In this document: one piece after another, positions 51,638 through 60,774 of the stretch
Layout: each line of letters opens with the position of its first letter
Position numbering within the stretch: the stretch's first letter is position 1
Assembly (NCBI GenBank): GCA_965223095.1
Contig: OZ244979.1
Coordinates: forward strand, 1,364,001 to 1,428,000
Origin: J054 sp965223095
GTDB lineage: Bacteria; Pseudomonadota; Gammaproteobacteria; Steroidobacterales; GCA-2729495
Direction of reading: 5' to 3'
Length of the DNA: 64,000 nt
Notes under the pieces: model-generated
What the model saw: the letters and a program-made list of their open reading frames with translations, nothing else
Told to the model about the DNA's origin: nothing
The model's database searches: none
Program-made: the position numbers and the translations under genes

Positions 51638-53404
51638 TTACGCGCGCAAGCTTCGCCCGGCCGGGATGCGGATATCATCAATCAAGGTTTGAATCGGTGC
51701 CGGTGGCGGGCTTTGTAGTCGACAAAATACTAAGGCAAGTGAAAAATTAACTAACATGCCAATACTGCCGATGCCTTCGGGGGAAATGCCAAAAAGCCAA
51801 TTTTCCGCGCTATTCAACTCTGGACGCAAAAACTTGAACAATACGATATAGCCACTGGTAAATATTAACCCGCCACACATGCCGGCAACGGCGCCCAATG
51901 TGTTCATACGCCGCGAAAAAATTCCCATTAGAATTGCTGGGAACAACGATGCTGCGGCCAAGCCGAATGCGAAGGCAACGACTTGAGCGACAAAGCCGGG
52001 CGGGTTTATTCCAAGATATCCAGCAACGCCGATCGCCAGAGCGGCGGACAAACGAGCAAACAACAATTCTTGTTTTTCGCTGATTTTCGGTAAGAAGGTT
52101 TTCTTCAACAAATCGTGGCTGATGGAGGTGGATATCACCAGCAACAACCCCGCTGCCGTTGATAATGCAGCAGCCAAACCGCCTGCGGCAACCAAGGCGA
52201 TTACCCAGCTAGGCAGACTCGCGATTTCAGGGTTGGCCAGGACCATTATGTCGCGATCAACATAGACTTCGTTACGGGCATCCGTCGGCTTATTGGCAAG
52301 TAGACGTTCGCCGCTGCGGCCTTGTCCTGCAGAAAAACTCGGGCGTCCTTCGAAGGCGCTGCCGGGACCATACTGAATCACTCGATCCTGATTTTTATCC
52401 AGCCAAGCGATTAGGCCAATGGACTCCCAATTGGTGAACCAGGCGGGTACGTCTTCGTAAGGCGCTGCGTTCACCGTCTGCACGAAGTTAAGGCGTGCAA
52501 AGGCACCCACGGCAGGTGCCGTGGTATAGAGCAGCGCGATAAACAACAAGGCATAACCCGCTGACTTGCGCGCATCGGACACCTTGGGCACGGTAAAAAA
52601 CCGCACGATTACATGTGGCAAGCCGGCGGTACCGACCATTAATGCAAAGGTAATCGCGAAAACATCGACGGTTGATTTGCTGCCCTTTGTGTACGAGCCA
52701 AAGCCAAGCTCCTGCAAGGTTTGATCCAATCGTTCCAAGACCGCCAGGCCGGACCCATCCAATGTCTCGGCGCCCAAACCAATTTGGGGTATGGGGTGTC
52801 CCGTGATTAAAAACGAAACGAAAATCGCCGGAACGAGATAGGCGAATATTAGTACACAGTATTGCGCGACTTGTGTGTAGGTGATGCCTTTCATGCCACC
52901 TAGTACGGCATAGGCGAAAACCACTGTCATCCCAGTCAGGACGCCAAGATTAATGTCTACCTCTAGAAAGCGCGAAAACACAATTCCCACGCCGCGCATT
53001 TGACCCGCGACATAGGTAAAGGAAACAAAGATCAAGCACAACACCGCCACCACGCGTGCAACGCGGGAGTAGTAGCGCTCGCCAATAAAGTCGGGCACGG
53101 TGAACTGACCGAATTTGCGCAGGTAGGGCGCAAGGAGTAACGCCAATAAAACATAGCCGCCCGTCCAGCCCAGTAAATACACCGAACCGTCATATCCCAT
53201 AAATGCGATGATACCGGCCATGGAAATAAATGACGCGGCACTCATCCAGTCGGCAGCTGTCGCCATACCATTGGCAATGGGGTGGACGCCACCACCGGCC
53301 ACATAAAAATCCTTCGTCGAAGATGCGCGCGACCAGATGGCGATGCCAATATACAGGCAAAAACTCAAGCCCACGAACAGATAGGTAAGTACCTGTGCGC
53401 TCAT
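51638..53404 (-). CDS. Sodium/solute symporter large subunit (ActP-like SSS family)
   Basis: 588 residues with about 13 membrane helices. Signatures: STKDFYVAGGGVHPIANGMATAADWMSAASFISMAG, KGITYTQVAQYCVLIFAYLVP, GTAGLPHVIVRFFTVPKVSDARKSAGY and ALSTAAGLLLVISTSISHDLLKK, all typical of the acetate-type branch (VC2705 group). A long loop (about 330-390) is also usual in this branch. Imports a carboxylate with sodium. It overlaps the small-subunit gene by 4 bases. Near the glyoxylate genes, acetate or another short carboxylate is a reasonable substrate. Confidence 0.92.
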   Translation of the reverse strand: MSAQVLTYLFVGLSFCLYIGIAIWSRASSTKDFYVAGGGVHPIANGMATAADWMSAASFISMAGIIAFMGYDGSVYLLGWTGGYVLLALLLAPYLRKFGQFTVPDFIGERYYSRVARVVAVLCLIFVSFTYVAGQMRGVGIVFSRFLEVDINLGVLTGMTVVFAYAVLGGMKGITYTQVAQYCVLIFAYLVPAIFVSFLITGHPIPQIGLGAETLDGSGLAVLERLDQTLQELGFGSYTKGSKSTVDVFAITFALMVGTAGLPHVIVRFFTVPKVSDARKSAGYALLFIALLYTTAPAVGAFARLNFVQTVNAAPYEDVPAWFTNWESIGLIAWLDKNQDRVIQYGPGSAFEGRPSFSAGQGRSGERLLANKPTDARNEVYVDRDIMVLANPEIASLPSWVIALVAAGGLAAALSTAAGLLLVISTSISHDLLKKTFLPKISEKQELLFARLSAALAIGVAGYLGINPPGFVAQVVAFAFGLAAASLFPAILMGIFSRRMNTLGAVAGMCGGLIFTSGYIVLFKFLRPELNSAENWLFGISPEGIGSIGMLVNFSLALVFCRLQSPPPAPIQTLIDDIRIPAGRSLRA

Positions 53405-53760
53405 AAATTCGAAGAGTTGTCGTCGACACCAAACCGACGATCAATACGCCGTGCTAACCACACATAGACAAAGATCAGCGCAACGAAAACATAGATGGCA
53501 CCTTGCTGGGCCCACCAGAAACCCAGCTTAAAACCAAAGAAGGAAATTCGGTTCAATGGCTCTACGAGTAAGATGCCAAATCCGAAAGAGACAGCAAACC
53601 AAATCAACAGCAAACCTGAAACCAGGCGTAGGTTGGCGCGCCAATAATCTTTGACCGTGTTTTCGCTAACAATTTCCCCAACATGCTCGCCAGGTCGAGG
53701 GCTATTGTCTTCGGTGTGAGGCGAGCTCGATTGCGTCACAATGGGTTTGTCCAGGTTCAT
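53401..53760 (-). CDS. DUF4212 symporter small subunit
   Basis: 119 residues with two membrane helices (LRLVSGLLLIWFAVSFGFGILL and WWAQQGAIYVFVALIFVYVWLA). The NRISFFGFKLGFWWAQQGAIYVFV block and the C-terminal RRIDRRFGV are the DUF4212 signature. The protein works with the SSS-type large subunit encoded directly downstream. The N-terminal 35 residues are polar and extended. The 290 bases ahead of it (to 54050) hold the divergent promoter region and no gene I can support. Confidence 0.9.
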   Translation of the reverse strand: MNLDKPIVTQSSSPHTEDNSPRPGEHVGEIVSENTVKDYWRANLRLVSGLLLIWFAVSFGFGILLVEPLNRISFFGFKLGFWWAQQGAIYVFVALIFVYVWLARRIDRRFGVDDNSSNL

Positions 53761-54050
53761 GGTTTAAGTTTATAAAGAAATGCGACTCTAGCTCGGTACA
53801 TAACGACCATGCAAATAGGCTATGGGTCTAACCGACTCTTTCTACTGTGCAAGGGCTCGCCGATGTAACACGCTAGCGAATTTAAGTCGCCGTGCCCAAT
53901 ATTTACGATCGACTAAAGAAAGCCGCGGCGGCGAAAACCATACTCCGTTTGCTGGTGGTGATAGCTAACGGACACCGTCGAATATGCAGACCGGTTAAGG
54001 GTAAATGCTATGCTCCGCAGGTTAGAACCGAATCAGTAATGGAGCTTGGA

Positions 54051-54290
54051 ATGCTGTTCACACTGTTGGGGCGGGTAGTCGTCGTCCTCGGCTTAGTTAT
54101 GAGCGTTTTGATGATCGCGATGGGTTACTTGGCTATGACAGGCGAGCTGACGCAGCTGGCTGATACAGATGGAAATCCGGTTCACTTGGTGACCGCAAAA
54201 TATATGGACATAGGTGTTAGAAACTTGTTCTTTTCGGTTTTCTTGGGCGTTTTTTGCGACATCAGCCGATCAGTAGCCAAGCGTGATTAG
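54051..54290 (+). CDS. Small two-helix membrane protein
   Basis: 79 residues from the ATG at 54051, with GGAG 6 bases upstream; the open frame extends to 53892 but without a ribosome site. Helix 1: LLGRVVVVLGLVMSVLMIAMGYLAM. A polar loop (GELTQLADTDGNPVHLVTAKYMDIG) and helix 2 (NLFFSVFLGVFCDISRSV) follow. No family recognised. The 248 bases between it and the ParA gene show nothing I can name. Confidence 0.5.
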   Translation: MLFTLLGRVVVVLGLVMSVLMIAMGYLAMTGELTQLADTDGNPVHLVTAKYMDIGVRNLFFSVFLGVFCDISRSVAKRD

Positions 54291-54538
54291 GAATTTGTGA
54301 GATTTAGCTCGCTGCCGTCCTTGATGAAGACAAAGCACGGTATCAATATCGACAGGTGCGCAGGCGTCTAAAGGCCTGGTAAGCCTGCATTCAGCGCCGG
54401 CACAAGCATATTCGGCCGGGGGCAATCCGGTGCTAGCCACTAGCGGAAAGACCGATTTCTACCCGGCAAAGCTTCAATAATTTTCAATCAGTTGCCGACT
54501 TATGCTAAAAGGCTATCTGAGAAAGTCAGAGCCGTTTA

Positions 54539-55339
54539 ATGCTTAACGTTCCCAGTCACCCAGATTTGCGCAAGATTGTGGTTTTGAACCCCAAGGGGGG
54601 GTCAGGGAAGACCACACTGAGCACGAATCTTGCCGGCCTGCTGGCGGCGCGCGGTCAGGCCGTGGCGCTGATGGATTTCGATCCCCAAGGCTCCAGCATG
54701 CGGTGGCTTAAGGTGCGTAGCTTTGAGCGCCCGCCGGTTTACGGTTTGGCGGCTTACGCGCATGACGACACGATGACCCGTAGCTTTCGCCTCCGCGTGC
54801 CGCCGGATATTCGCTATCTGATTGCGGATACGCCGGCGGCCCTGCCTGCACAGGAGTTAACTGAGTTTACGCGCGGTGCTCATGCGATTCTTGTGCCGGT
54901 ACTACCGTCTGACCTGGACATTCATGCGGCGACCCAGTTTATTGCCGACCTATTGTTGGTGGCGAAAGTTAGCCGGCGCATGGGCCGCTTGGGCGTGGTG
55001 GCCAATCGCGTGCGGGAAAACACTCTGAGTTATCGCAAGCTCATGGTTTTTCTAAAACGCCTGTCCATTAAAACCGTGGGTGACTTAAGGGATAGCCAGA
55101 ACTATGTGCACGCCGCCGAACAGGGCCTTAGCGTGCATGAGTTGCAACCATCCAGGGTGCGCAAGGACCAACTGCAATGGCAGCCCATCATCGATTGGCT
55201 GGCCTTGCGCTTGGAAATGCCGATTACGCAACGGGATTTGCATATGCCCAAGGCTAGCTGCGGCGCCGAGCCCGCTAATGAAGAGCGGTTTGCCGGTGAT
55301 TCGGTGACAAAGATTGCGGTCAGTTTGGCAGAAGATTAG
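54539..55339 (+). CDS. ParA/Soj-family ATPase
   Basis: 266 residues. Deviant Walker A KGGSGKTT at 19-26 with the signature Lys, then VALMDFDPQGSSMRWL and ADTPAALPAQELTEF (switch II/Walker B region). Such proteins position cargo such as chromosomes, plasmids or protein clusters by ATP-dependent surface gradients. No ParB gene or parS is adjacent, so it looks like an orphan of the MipZ/McdA/PpfA type rather than a plasmid partition protein. The tail beyond residue 235 is polar. Convergent to the HhH coiled-coil gene. Confidence 0.88.
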   Translation: MLNVPSHPDLRKIVVLNPKGGSGKTTLSTNLAGLLAARGQAVALMDFDPQGSSMRWLKVRSFERPPVYGLAAYAHDDTMTRSFRLRVPPDIRYLIADTPAALPAQELTEFTRGAHAILVPVLPSDLDIHAATQFIADLLLVAKVSRRMGRLGVVANRVRENTLSYRKLMVFLKRLSIKTVGDLRDSQNYVHAAEQGLSVHELQPSRVRKDQLQWQPIIDWLALRLEMPITQRDLHMPKASCGAEPANEERFAGDSVTKIAVSLAED

Positions 55340-55462
55340 ATGGCTGATTAGACGTTGGGTCGCCTTAGCGGGATTATAGCTTCTGTTCGAACCATGAGTA
55401 TCAAAACGGAAGCTGCCGAGTAACCCGGCGGATCGACACAGCGATTAATGCGTTCAGCGAAT

Positions 55463-56518
55463 CTACGCTGGTTCCAGGTATTTATCAGCATGCAGACGTC
55501 GTGCTTGTTCCCCCCAAGCGTCTCGAGCGGGTAGCTTGTTGGCAATAGATAGCTGTTCCGCGAGCTGCACCAATTCTTCCGGCGTCATTTCGGCAATTTG
55601 TTCGAAACTTGAAATACCGTTGGCTAAGAGTCGACGTTCTAGCGTCGGGCCAATGCCGCGTATCTTTTGCAATTCATCCTTGGGTTTCGCCGGTGACGGA
55701 GCCGATGCAGGTGCTGTTGGTTTTGCGCGCTGCTCTGTTTGACCCCGGCGAATAAGATTGCGTTGCAACTTTAGTTGCTGCGCTAGGGGTGTCACTCGAT
55801 GCTTCCAGGAGTTAACAGTGGTTTCTAATTCGCTAATCCGCGCATCTCGCTCCTCCAGCCGATTTTCCAGTTGGCGGATCTGATGGTCTCTAGCCACGAG
55901 ATCTTCTTTAGCCTGGCCTAGATCGGCGCGTAGAGATTCAGTGGGCTCGTCGACTTGCTTGTTCTTGGCTTTATCTCTGCTACGCTTGGAAAATTCAAGG
56001 CGCTTCACCTGCGCGCTCAATTCGTCGCGCTCAATTTTTAGCAGGTCTATATCACCGCCCGCTTGTGCTTCGCTATCAGTACGTTCCGCTACTGCTTTTT
56101 CAAGCTCGGTATTTTGTTTCTTGGCCGCTGCCAGGTCGCGTCGCGCGATATCCAGGGCAGCCTTAATGCTACTCGCATTTTGCTCGCTTTTTTGGGTTTC
56201 GTCAGCCGCATTTCTTACCGCACGGGCGTCGGAGTCCATGCGTTTTTGCAATCTATTGAGCTTGTCGCGAATTTGATCGCGAGTTCGTTCGTGTTTGCGC
56301 ACGAGATCGTGCATGGCATTGACTTTGTGGCGATAATGTTCTTGCTGCGTCTTGAGTAGCGCTTCGTGTTCTGATCTAGAAATACTGTCTTCGTTGGATG
56401 TTTGCGACGTTTCTTTTTCCAAAGGCTGTTGTTGCGTCGCTAGCCAGGCACGACAAACTAGCCAACCCGCCGGAAAGGCTATGGCTAATACGATCAGTCC
56501 TGTGATGACGCTACCCAT
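55463..56518 (-). CDS. Membrane-anchored coiled-coil protein with C-terminal HhH
   Basis: 351 residues from the ATG at 56518, where a membrane segment begins at once (SVITGLIVLAIAFPAGWLVCRAWL); the TTG/ATG 42 bases upstream is less likely. Residues about 35-250 are a charged coiled coil with heptads. The C-terminal region (about 280-340) has KIRGIGPTLERRLLANGISSFEQIAEMTPEELVQLAEQL, the helix-hairpin-helix of the predicted 5' nuclease-like COG3743 group. No nuclease active site is seen. It could tether DNA or a protein to the inner membrane. Convergent neighbour of the ParA-family gene. Confidence 0.8.
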   Translation of the reverse strand: MGSVITGLIVLAIAFPAGWLVCRAWLATQQQPLEKETSQTSNEDSISRSEHEALLKTQQEHYRHKVNAMHDLVRKHERTRDQIRDKLNRLQKRMDSDARAVRNAADETQKSEQNASSIKAALDIARRDLAAAKKQNTELEKAVAERTDSEAQAGGDIDLLKIERDELSAQVKRLEFSKRSRDKAKNKQVDEPTESLRADLGQAKEDLVARDHQIRQLENRLEERDARISELETTVNSWKHRVTPLAQQLKLQRNLIRRGQTEQRAKPTAPASAPSPAKPKDELQKIRGIGPTLERRLLANGISSFEQIAEMTPEELVQLAEQLSIANKLPARDAWGEQARRLHADKYLEPA

Positions 56519-56758
56519 CTCTAGAGCTCTGAATCTCTGTCTATGGCCGACCCTTAACACTAGTTTGGGTCTCGGTTTGGGACGTTGCTGCAGATCACGA
56601 TTCAGACCCTTTCCGCGGGGTCCGTGACTGTTCTACCTCGCCTTATGTCTTATCGGCAGTGCCCAGAAACATAAACGGCCGCATGCATCCGGCCGGGCGA
56701 TCTGCATTGCATGCGATGATCGCGACGGTGTTAGCAGATAACGGAATTTAGTCCTGGC

Positions 56759-57940
56759 TCAGTGTTGGTCTCGGCGAATGGCCAGTTCGTAGGACTCAGT
56801 ATCTTCGCCGTTACGCTTTGGCTCCAGCGCGCGTACGATTTGTGTGTCTAGTCCGTATCGGCGAATTGCCAGTGTTGATAGTTCGCGGCCTTGGCCATCG
56901 TGTGTGACCAGCACTTGGGGTTGTGATGGTCGGTCGGGGTTCTGAGCGCAGACCAGACCTACGTTGCCGTCGGCAAGTTTCACACGGGTGCCCGTGGGAT
57001 AGATGCCGACGGCGTGGATAAATTCGTCCACCAAAGCGGCGTCGAAGTCGCGATCACCTTGGGCGTTGAGATATCGCAAGGCGCCATGGCTGGACAGTGC
57101 GCTGGCATAGCGTCGATTGACCGTTAGCGCATCATAGGTATCAATAATCGCCGCGATTCGGGCGAATAGTGGAATAGCCGTACCTTTCAGGCCTCGTGGA
57201 TAGCCGCTACCGTCTATTCTCTCATGATGTCCTAAAATCATTTCCGCAACGCGCTCGGGTAAGTGATCGTGCAGGCGCAGCAGTGAATAGCCTTTTTGCA
57301 CATGCCGGTTGACCAAATCTCGTTCCATGGAATTCAGTTTCCGCGGCATTGCGAGTATCGGAACGGGTACGGTCGTCTTGCCGATATCCAAAATTAGGCC
57401 GCCCAGGGCAAGCTGCTGTAAGCTGTCTTCGTCGTAACCCATTTGGCGTCCAAAAATAATTCCCGCCACTGCGGTGCCCAAAGCCCGGCGATACAGCAGT
57501 CCGTCGCGATTCACAATTTGGATTTGCCATAGACAAGTATCCGGGTATTGCGTGGCCGCTTTCACTAGTACATCCGCGCATTTTTTTAAGGGGCCTAGAT
57601 CGACTTCGCCCACGCGTCTTGCGGACACGGTAACATCGGCGATTCCCCGCAGCACCGTTTTCAGGGCGGCGCGCGCGACGGAGAAATCGTCGCGCTCGAG
57701 ATTGCTATCGAACGTTTCCGCCCCAGTTTTGTCGATATCCAATCGGACGCCTGCCTCGCTCAGCGCGGGGTCAACATAGACATAGCGGCATTGACGTTGC
57801 AGGGTTGCTATCTGATCCGTGTGCGTCAACATCAGACCTGGGCCGCTAAACGGCGTATGCAGCCAAGACCGATCAAGCTCGGCAACATACATACCGGATT
57901 CGAGTCGGTCGCAGGATATTGGTATCAGTTGTGACGTCAC
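56759..57940 (-). CDS. DUF3391 / HD-GYP protein with degenerate metal site
   Basis: 393 residues. DUF3391 at about 1-125 (RLESGMYVAELDRSWLHTPF, RQCRYVYVDP). HD-GYP at about 135-330: the usual HDIGK reads LDIGK at 184-188, and the first motif (normally His-Ser after an Arg) reads RRA near 151-153. HHERIDGSGYP (238-248), His213 and IIDTYDALT are intact. HD-GYP proteins hydrolyse cyclic-di-GMP using a His/Asp metal cluster; with two His missing, activity is doubtful and a sensing role is possible. The extra ~60 residues at the C-terminus form a small beta domain. Confidence 0.88.
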   Translation of the reverse strand: MTSQLIPISCDRLESGMYVAELDRSWLHTPFSGPGLMLTHTDQIATLQRQCRYVYVDPALSEAGVRLDIDKTGAETFDSNLERDDFSVARAALKTVLRGIADVTVSARRVGEVDLGPLKKCADVLVKAATQYPDTCLWQIQIVNRDGLLYRRALGTAVAGIIFGRQMGYDEDSLQQLALGGLILDIGKTTVPVPILAMPRKLNSMERDLVNRHVQKGYSLLRLHDHLPERVAEMILGHHERIDGSGYPRGLKGTAIPLFARIAAIIDTYDALTVNRRYASALSSHGALRYLNAQGDRDFDAALVDEFIHAVGIYPTGTRVKLADGNVGLVCAQNPDRPSQPQVLVTHDGQGRELSTLAIRRYGLDTQIVRALEPKRNGEDTESYELAIRRDQH

Positions 57941-58143
57941 GGCTGAAGGCGAGGTAATTTGTGATTCTTATTGCTCTATATTAAGCCAAAGTCATAGCTT
58001 TGCGGGGCCTCACAAACCCTTAGTTTTCGCGTTATGCAAACTATCTGGCCGGTTAAGCTTTGATATCGATGTGCTGGGGCTCCCAGGCCTCAAGCTTAGT
58101 AGCTGTGTCTCCTTGGGTTAGCATCAGCCGTTGCTTGATCAAA

Positions 58144-59046
58144 CTAGTGCGTGAAAAACTTCAGTAATCGCCGCGCGATCTCAACGGGCTGATCCTCAAC
58201 GAGGTAAAAATTAGCTTCTTCCAGTAACGCGTGCTCTTGATTTCTGCATCCGGGAATATGTTCGATAAGGCGCTCCGGACCCATTGCGCTGCCTTCGAAA
58301 GCAGCACTAAATAGGGTCAGTACCGGCTTTTGCCATTTGCCTAGCTGTTTCCAAGCCTGGGCGTTGGCCGGCGAGGCTGGATCGTCGGCGGAAATGGGCA
58401 GAATCATAGGAAAACGGCGCGGTCCCGTTTTATAGCTTTCGTCGGGATAAGGCGCGTCGAATGCGGCAATGGTTTCCGGCGAGAGTTTGAAGTGCGCGCC
58501 TTCATTAACCATTTCGCCTTGTGGAAAACGCGGCATGGCAAACTGTTCGGCGCGCCACTTGATAAACCAGTCGCGCCCACGTGCATCTCCATGCGGCAGG
58601 TTTGTGTTGCTCAGCGCTATCCGGGAAAAGAACTCAGGACGTTCGCCAGCGATACGTAAACCGAAAAAACCGCCCCAATCGAAAAGATAGGCGTTGATAT
58701 CTTGTAGCATCATGCCGTCTAGAAAGTTAATGATCCAGTCCACATGTTTCTGAAAGCTATAGTCTTCGGTGCTGGGTAACTTGTCGGAGCGACCGAAGCC
58801 GATAAAGTCGGGGGCAATAACGCGTAACCCGGCCTCCGTCAGAACTGGGATCATGTGGCGGAAAATGTATGACCAGCAACCCTGGCCATGCATCAGCAAA
58901 ACTACCGGTGCCTCAGGTGATCCTTCATCAAGGTAATGCATGCGCAGACCGGGAAACTCGTTATCAGTCAAGTCAAAATAGTTCGGCGCGAAGGGGAAAT
59001 CCGGTAGCGCCATAAAACGCTCTTCTGGGCTGCGGATAATTTTCAT
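58144..59046 (-). CDS. Haloalkane dehalogenase-like alpha/beta hydrolase, catalytic His missing
   Basis: 300 residues from the ATG at 59046. Overall close to haloalkane dehalogenases: HGQGCWSYIFRHMIPVL (oxyanion and Trp region), IAPDFIGFGRSDKL, and the nucleophile elbow FDWGGFFGLRIA with Asp123-Trp124. The usual acid region after LTLFS reads AAFEG (248-252), and the usual AGHF base motif reads ANFYLVED with Phe280 in place of His. A normal dehalogenase cannot turn over without that His, so this is a pseudoenzyme or has another chemistry. Co-directional with the cytochrome gene 30 bases upstream of it. Confidence 0.82.
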   Translation of the reverse strand: MKIIRSPEERFMALPDFPFAPNYFDLTDNEFPGLRMHYLDEGSPEAPVVLLMHGQGCWSYIFRHMIPVLTEAGLRVIAPDFIGFGRSDKLPSTEDYSFQKHVDWIINFLDGMMLQDINAYLFDWGGFFGLRIAGERPEFFSRIALSNTNLPHGDARGRDWFIKWRAEQFAMPRFPQGEMVNEGAHFKLSPETIAAFDAPYPDESYKTGPRRFPMILPISADDPASPANAQAWKQLGKWQKPVLTLFSAAFEGSAMGPERLIEHIPGCRNQEHALLEEANFYLVEDQPVEIARRLLKFFTH

Positions 59047-59076
59047 TTTTCTACCCAACTAAGGAGCCCGTCTAGA

Positions 59077-59949
59077 CTAAGGCTCGGGTTTTTCGGGACC
59101 GCCAACGACTGGCAATGACTTTAAATAAACTGCGATGGCCCGGCGATCCTCGTTGGTGAGCATACTCGTGTTGTCGTCAATAACCTCCGACATGTGGCCG
59201 CCGACAAAATCACCGTCCGGTTCCATGCCCAACTCTAGGAATAGCATTAATTCGTTCATGGACCATTTGCCAATGCCATCTTTCTCGTGGGGCGTGATAT
59301 TCGGTACGCCTTTGTTGTGATCCATCGCGGCAACCCCGGCCATTTCGCGATCTTTGATCGTGCCGCCCAAATTATCGCGAGGTGTATGGCATTCGCCACA
59401 GTGTCCCAGGTGGCGGACTAGGTAAGCACCGCGATTCCATTCAGGTGATTGCGATGAATCCGGTTCGAAGCGCCGTGAATCGAACTTGAGCAGCTGCCAG
59501 GCGGCAGCTGCCAGCCGCGTATTCAAATACCACGGTAAATTGTGTTCAAGGTTTTGCTGCTTTATGGGTTCCAGCGTAAACAGATAAGCTTTGATGGCCA
59601 AGAGGTCTTCCCGGCTTACGCCCGTGTACGAAGGGTAGGGAAAAGCGGGAAAATAGTACTGGCCATCGGGCCCAATGCCCGACCAGAAGGCCTCGATAAA
59701 TTCTTCATCGGTCCAGTCACCTATGCCGGTTTCCCTATCGGGCGTGATATTCGGGCTGTAGAAGGTGCCGAAGGGGCTTTCCAAGGCGCGACCGCCAGCC
59801 AGCGGGATCGCCGATTCTTGGTCATTGGTATGGCAGCTCAAGCAACCGCCAGCGTGCAGTAGAAAGCGGCCGCGCTGAACGGCGGTTTCTTGTGCCTGCG
59901 CCAGGCTTACAAACAGGATTGAGAGTATCGTCGCTAGAGACCGTGTCAT
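59077..59949 (-). CDS. Diheme cytochrome c, exported
   Basis: 290 residues from the ATG at 59949; the frame continues to 60030, but the signal peptide (MTRSLATILSILFVSLAQAQ) starts here. Two heme-binding motifs, CLSCH (36-40) and CGECH (184-188), with SPNITPD and VPNITPHEKDGIGKWS blocks, the pattern of diheme subunits of alcohol, aldehyde or gluconate dehydrogenases and thiosulfate-type cytochromes. It probably passes electrons from a periplasmic dehydrogenase to the chain; no such enzyme is adjacent. Confidence 0.9.
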   Translation of the reverse strand: MTRSLATILSILFVSLAQAQETAVQRGRFLLHAGGCLSCHTNDQESAIPLAGGRALESPFGTFYSPNITPDRETGIGDWTDEEFIEAFWSGIGPDGQYYFPAFPYPSYTGVSREDLLAIKAYLFTLEPIKQQNLEHNLPWYLNTRLAAAAWQLLKFDSRRFEPDSSQSPEWNRGAYLVRHLGHCGECHTPRDNLGGTIKDREMAGVAAMDHNKGVPNITPHEKDGIGKWSMNELMLFLELGMEPDGDFVGGHMSEVIDDNTSMLTNEDRRAIAVYLKSLPVVGGPEKPEP

Positions 59950-60154
59950 ATTTTTCCGCCCGAACTCAGCGTAAGGCTTTAGTTTCAATATGTTGTACGG
60001 ACTACCTTGGTTGCCGATAATTAATGGCAAGCCGTTTTCCGACGCTTGTGCACTGCAATTTTACCGCAATGCGAGAATGCTTCGAACTCTAAGGGTCAGA
60101 AGTCCATTGAGCCAAACGGCCCAATGGACTCGTGTCGCGGGCCGCTCGCGCGAA

Positions 60155-60613
60155 TTATTCGTCGTGTTCTTCGCGGAAACTCTCGTGGCAGCCCTTGCAG
60201 CTGTTGCCGAGATTTTTGAAAGCGCCAGCAACTGCTTTACGATCTCCTGACTGCACCGCCGTTTGCATGGCCACGGAACTGGTCTTGTAGTCTTCAAGGG
60301 CCATGGCGAATTTATCCGGCTGCGCCCAAATTTCAGGTAGCGCATGGGAACCCTCCGCTGAGTCCTCGGGAAAGATGCTGTCTAGTTCCGCGCCTGCTTC
60401 GACCAGGGCATCGGCGTGGGCCTGCATGAATCCCGTGTCATCGATCTGGCCAAAAGCCAGCATGGATAAAGCGGAGATATGCCCCTTCATGGCTTCCATC
60501 ACCGAATGGCGATATTTGCCATAGGGCGAGCCTTCATCCTCGGCCAGGGTTTGTCCGGTCATCATGATGCTGCCTACCAAGAGGCCGGAAATCATTTTCG
60601 TTATTGTCCGCAT
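60155..60613 (-). CDS. Cytochrome c' / c556 family protein
   Basis: 152 residues. Signal peptide (MISGLLVGSIMMTGQTLAE, about 7-25). Four-helix-bundle body and C-terminal heme site CKGCH in GNSCKGCHESFREEHDE, as in cytochromes c'. The YRHSVMEAMKGH segment near the N-terminus has a Met at the position used as sixth ligand in c556. Periplasmic electron carrier or NO-binding protein. It lies 205 bases from the diheme cytochrome and in the same direction. Confidence 0.92.
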   Translation of the reverse strand: MRTITKMISGLLVGSIMMTGQTLAEDEGSPYGKYRHSVMEAMKGHISALSMLAFGQIDDTGFMQAHADALVEAGAELDSIFPEDSAEGSHALPEIWAQPDKFAMALEDYKTSSVAMQTAVQSGDRKAVAGAFKNLGNSCKGCHESFREEHDE

Positions 60614-60774
60614 GTTGTGCTCCGCTGAGTTGTTTAACTAAAAAGGCTTGATGTGCGCTTGGGATTTCCCCCAAATCGTATTTTTTCCGTAACTGATTTG
60701 CAGCGATTAATTATCCTAGGGATATTTGCGGTGCTTGTCATCAATCCGCCGCCGCGCAGCAGATTCTAGCGAGC

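Noticed and set aside
24575..56518. The two HhH proteins (24575-25678 and 55463-56518) as paralogues
   Set aside because: Only the short HhH motif is alike; the other domains, length and membrane anchor differ.
56677..56696. Hairpin CGGCCG-N8-CGGCCG as a terminator
   Set aside because: Short stem with no T-run on either strand, and not at a gene end.
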